This document shows, in pieces, positions 32,771 through 34,444 of a stretch of 34,444 nt of DNA. The DNA lies in contig LRTP01000513.1 in assembly GCA_001550305.1 (NCBI GenBank), forward strand, positions 1-34,444, read 5' to 3'. A model generated the notes under the pieces. It saw only the letters and a list, made by a program, of their open reading frames with translations, searched no databases and was not told the origin of the DNA. Position 1 is the first letter of the stretch. Every line of letters begins with the position of its first letter. The translations under genes were made by a program, and so were the position numbers. Origin of the DNA: Streptomyces diastatochromogenes. Its GTDB lineage: Bacteria; Actinomycetota; Actinomycetes; Streptomycetales; Streptomycetaceae.

Positions 32771-33793
32771 TCAGCCTTCCTGAAGAGTGGTCAGACCGTG
32801 CTCGATGAAGAACGGGACCAGTTCACCGATGCGGTCGAAGCCGGCGCCGACCGTCTGGCCGAGCGTGTAGCGGTAGTGGATGCCCTCCAGGATCACGGCG
32901 AGCTTGAACCAGGCGAACGCCGTGTACCAGGCGACGTCGGACACGTCGCGCCCCGAGCGCGCGGCGTACCGTTCGACGATCTCGGCCGGGTCCGGGTGCC
33001 CGGCGGCCGAGGCGGTCGTGCTGATGGGGGAGTCGGGCAGGTCCAGCGGCGCGCTGTACATCACCAGCAGGCCCAGGTCGGTGAGCGGATCGCCGAGCGT
33101 GGACATCTCCCAGTCCAGGATCGCCTTGATCCGGTCGTCCTCGCCGATCAGCACGTTGTCGAGCCGATAGTCGCCGTGCACGACGGAGGGCGCGGGGGAG
33201 TGCGGCAGCTCACGGCCGAGGGCGGCGTGCAGTTCGTCGATCCCGGCGAGCTCACGGTTCCTGGAGGCGTCCAGCTGCTTGCCCCAGCGGCGCAGCTGCC
33301 GGTCGAGGAAGCCCTCGGGGCGCCCGAAGTCGGCGAGGCCCACGGCCGCGGGGTCGACGGCGTGCAGTTCGACGAGCGTGTCGACGAGCCCGAGCACCGC
33401 GTCCCGGGTGCGCTCCGGGCCGAGCGGGGCCAGCTGCTCGGCGGTGCGGTACGGGGTGCCGACCACGAACTCCATGACGTAGAAGGGCGCGCCCAGCACC
33501 TCCTCGTCCTCGCACAGCAGCACCGGACGCGGCACGGGGACGGCGGTCGGGTGCAGCGCGCTGATGACGCGGTGCTCGCGCTTCATGTCGTGCGCGGTGG
33601 CCAGTACGTGCCCGAGCGGGGGCCGTCGGACGACCCAGCTCGTGGTGCCGTCCGTGACCGCGTACGTGAGGTTCGACCGTCCGCCCTCGATCAGCCGGCC
33701 GGTCAGCGGGCCGTGCACCAGACCGGGCCGCTCGCCGTCGAGCAGACCGCGCAGTCGGTCGAGGTCGAGACCTGGCGGGTGGTCGGGACTCAT
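32771..33793 (-). CDS. APH-like phosphotransferase (ACAD10/11 kinase-domain / LvaA-like)
   Basis: The product is 340 aa. The N-lobe has EGGRSNLTYAV (nucleotide-binding loop) and WVVRRPPLGHVLATAHDM. The catalytic loop is VHGDYRLDNVL with Asp208 and the metal-binding Asp227 in ILDWEMSTLGDPLTDLG. These segments closely resemble the kinase domain of ACAD11, rather than antibiotic phosphotransferases, for which APH is named. The proposed reaction is phosphorylation of the 4-hydroxyl of a 4-hydroxyacyl-CoA. The ATG at 33793 has AGGAG five bases upstream (33796 is an adjacent alternative). The much longer open frame to 34078 is low-complexity and rejected. It is co-transcribed with the ACAD gene 6 bp downstream. 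A palindromic operator lies 39-56 bp upstream. Confidence 0.92.
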   Translation of the reverse strand: MSPDHPPGLDLDRLRGLLDGERPGLVHGPLTGRLIEGGRSNLTYAVTDGTTSWVVRRPPLGHVLATAHDMKREHRVISALHPTAVPVPRPVLLCEDEEVLGAPFYVMEFVVGTPYRTAEQLAPLGPERTRDAVLGLVDTLVELHAVDPAAVGLADFGRPEGFLDRQLRRWGKQLDASRNRELAGIDELHAALGRELPHSPAPSVVHGDYRLDNVLIGEDDRIKAILDWEMSTLGDPLTDLGLLVMYSAPLDLPDSPISTTASAAGHPDPAEIVERYAARSGRDVSDVAWYTAFAWFKLAVILEGIHYRYTLGQTVGAGFDRIGELVPFFIEHGLTTLQEG

Positions 33794-33831
33794 CATTTCT
33801 CCTGCACGCCGGGAAACGGGACGTGACCATG

Positions 33832-33849
33832 ATGCCGACCAGTCGGTAT
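33832..33849. promoter_or_regulatory. TetR-type operator upstream of the kinase/ACAD operon
   Basis: ATGCCGACCAGTCGGTAT is a near-perfect 18-bp palindrome (8-bp arms, one mismatch, centre CA). It shares a 14-bp identity with the site at 28262-28279 and its right half with 4329-4346. The probable binder is the TetR encoded at 30806. Confidence 0.72.
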
Positions 33850-33924
33850 GTCGTCCAGCGCCGGGACGAAACGTGATCGGCGTCTCCCTCCGGGAGCCGG
33901 GGGAGACGCCGGGCGTGCTCGCGC

Positions 33925-34221
33925 CTAGTGGTCGTCCCAGTGGCCGTCGTGCTCGGCGTGGCGGTGGCCGTCGTGCAGGTAGTCGACGTGGTCGCCGTGC
34001 GCGACCGCCGGGTGCCCGCAGCCCTCGCCGTGCCGGTGGCCGTGCTCGCCGTGCGCCGTGTGGCCGCTCGGCTCGCACTCGTCCCAGTGTCCGGAGTGCT
34101 CCCGGTGCAGATGTCCGTCGTGCGCGTAGTCGACGTGGTCCCCGTGCGGCACGGCGGTGTGCCCGCAGTCCGGGCCGTGGGTGTGCTCGTGGGTCGGATG
34201 CTCCAGGTGAAGGGTGGTCAT
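33925..34221 (-). CDS. Small histidine-rich metal-binding protein with internal duplication
   Basis: The product is 98 aa with 27 histidines and three cysteines. It contains two copies of a 32-residue unit at about residues 16-47 and 65-96, each reading G-x-x-CGHxAVxHGDHVDY followed by HDGHxHxEHxGHWD. Such sequence can bind several zinc, nickel or copper ions, and storage, buffering or chaperoning of metal is the natural guess. The ATG at 34221 has AAGGTGAG upstream. The longer frame to 34368 lacks such a site and runs into the neighbouring gene, so it is rejected. There is no signal peptide, so it should be cytoplasmic. I recall similar proteins in many Streptomyces but no experimental function. 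Confidence 0.85.
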   Translation of the reverse strand: MTTLHLEHPTHEHTHGPDCGHTAVPHGDHVDYAHDGHLHREHSGHWDECEPSGHTAHGEHGHRHGEGCGHPAVAHGDHVDYLHDGHRHAEHDGHWDDH

Positions 34222-34322
34222 GGTGCTCACCTTCGTGAGTGGCGTGGAATGACGGCTCAGGCTATCGCCAGAAAGAACCGCATTCATCGCCATTTGCATC
34301 GTTCCGCCCCATTTGATCCCGA

Positions 34323-34444
34323 TCAGAACACCAGTGCCACCGCGCACACGGCGAGGGCGACCGTGCACAGGGTCGCCGCCGTCGCGTGCCGCGGCGTGAG
34401 GGCGGGCGGACCGTGGGCGCCGGACGTCGCGAGCACCCGGATGC
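34323..34444 (-). CDS. C-terminal end of a membrane protein (partial, 5' part beyond window)
   Basis: The last 39 codons before a TGA at 34323-34325 read as a short polar stretch (LATSGAHGPPALTPRHA) followed by a hydrophobic helix (TLCTVALAVCAVALVF) ending at the C-terminus. Codon use is typical of coding sequence here, and the frame stays open to the window edge. The stop lies inside the palindrome TGATCCCGATCA (34314-34325). The family cannot be told from so little. It is on the same strand as the histidine-rich gene, about 100 bp upstream of it, so a metal-related membrane protein is possible but unproven. Confidence 0.5.
   Translation of the reverse strand, partial: IRVLATSGAHGPPALTPRHATAATLCTVALAVCAVALVF

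Noticed and set aside
32771..33793. Aminoglycoside phosphotransferase (antibiotic resistance)
   Set aside because: The APH fold is shared, but the motif details and the ACAD partner match the ACAD10/11 kinase group, not resistance enzymes.
32771..34078. Extended kinase start at 34078 and fusion with upstream sequence
   Set aside because: The first 95 residues are Arg/Pro-rich shadow of the histidine-rich gene and the operator. The ATG at 33793 has a good ribosome site.

Overview
This is chromosomal DNA from a Streptomyces or very close relative. Base composition is very GC-rich, third codon positions are almost all G or C, GTG starts are common, and the extragenic GGGGCGCGGGGAACTGCGCG-type repeat typical of Streptomyces occurs six times. 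The gene order (hmgA, lipoprotein/TetR pair, molybdopterin oxidoreductase, CitMHS transporter, aldehyde and alcohol dehydrogenases, acyl-CoA dehydrogenase, YiaAB protein, MaoC dehydratase, SoxR) matches, as far as I remember, the S. coelicolor segment around SCO1697-SCO1717. I could not check that. Nothing points to a prophage, plasmid, insertion sequence, CRISPR array or secondary-metabolite cluster.

Layout. 1-2.8 kb (minus): homogentisate 1,2-dioxygenase (hmgA), a GntR/UTRA regulator and a type ISP specificity-domain protein cut by the window edge. 3.0-4.25 kb (plus): a lipoprotein translationally coupled to a TetR regulator. 4.4-11.2 kb (plus): a molybdopterin oxidoreductase, a CitMHS transporter, an MFS transporter preceded by a 14-bp tandem repeat array, and an orphan MalK-like ABC ATPase. 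11.3-13.9 kb (plus): aldehyde dehydrogenase and zinc alcohol dehydrogenase. 13.9-16.8 kb (minus): an EamA exporter, an ArsR-like regulator, a repeat-rich spacer and a TetR regulator. 16.8-20.1 kb: acyl-CoA dehydrogenase, YiaAB protein, TetR, MaoC dehydratase (minus) and SoxR. 20.2-22.2 kb (minus): an Rnl5-type RNA ligase and a zinc-ribbon protein. 22.5-28.1 kb: a secreted penicillin-acylase-family enzyme, an alpha/beta hydrolase and a Tat-exported NamZ-type exo-muramidase. 28.3-33.8 kb: two convergent operons, SDR/acyl-CoA ligase/TetR (plus) and APH-like kinase/ACAD11-like dehydrogenase (minus). The end holds a small histidine-rich protein and the tail of a membrane protein.

How the genes work together. 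Most of the window is dispersed acid and aldehyde catabolism under local TetR repressors. Three operator families can be read directly. AAACTARCRNYGCTARTTT lies before the aldehyde dehydrogenase operon and in the TetR/acyl-CoA dehydrogenase divergent promoter. CTAAGC-N4-GCTYAG lies before the 18.35-kb TetR and before the MaoC gene. An ATACCGACCGGTCGGTAT-like site lies before the SDR/ligase/TetR operon, before the kinase/ACAD operon and before the molybdopterin oxidoreductase. The 28-34 kb pair of operons is the most interesting unit. Its gene content resembles the levulinate (lva) pathway of Pseudomonas and a split form of animal ACAD10/ACAD11, so it is a candidate 4-oxo/4-hydroxy acid pathway that works through a 4-phosphoacyl-CoA intermediate.
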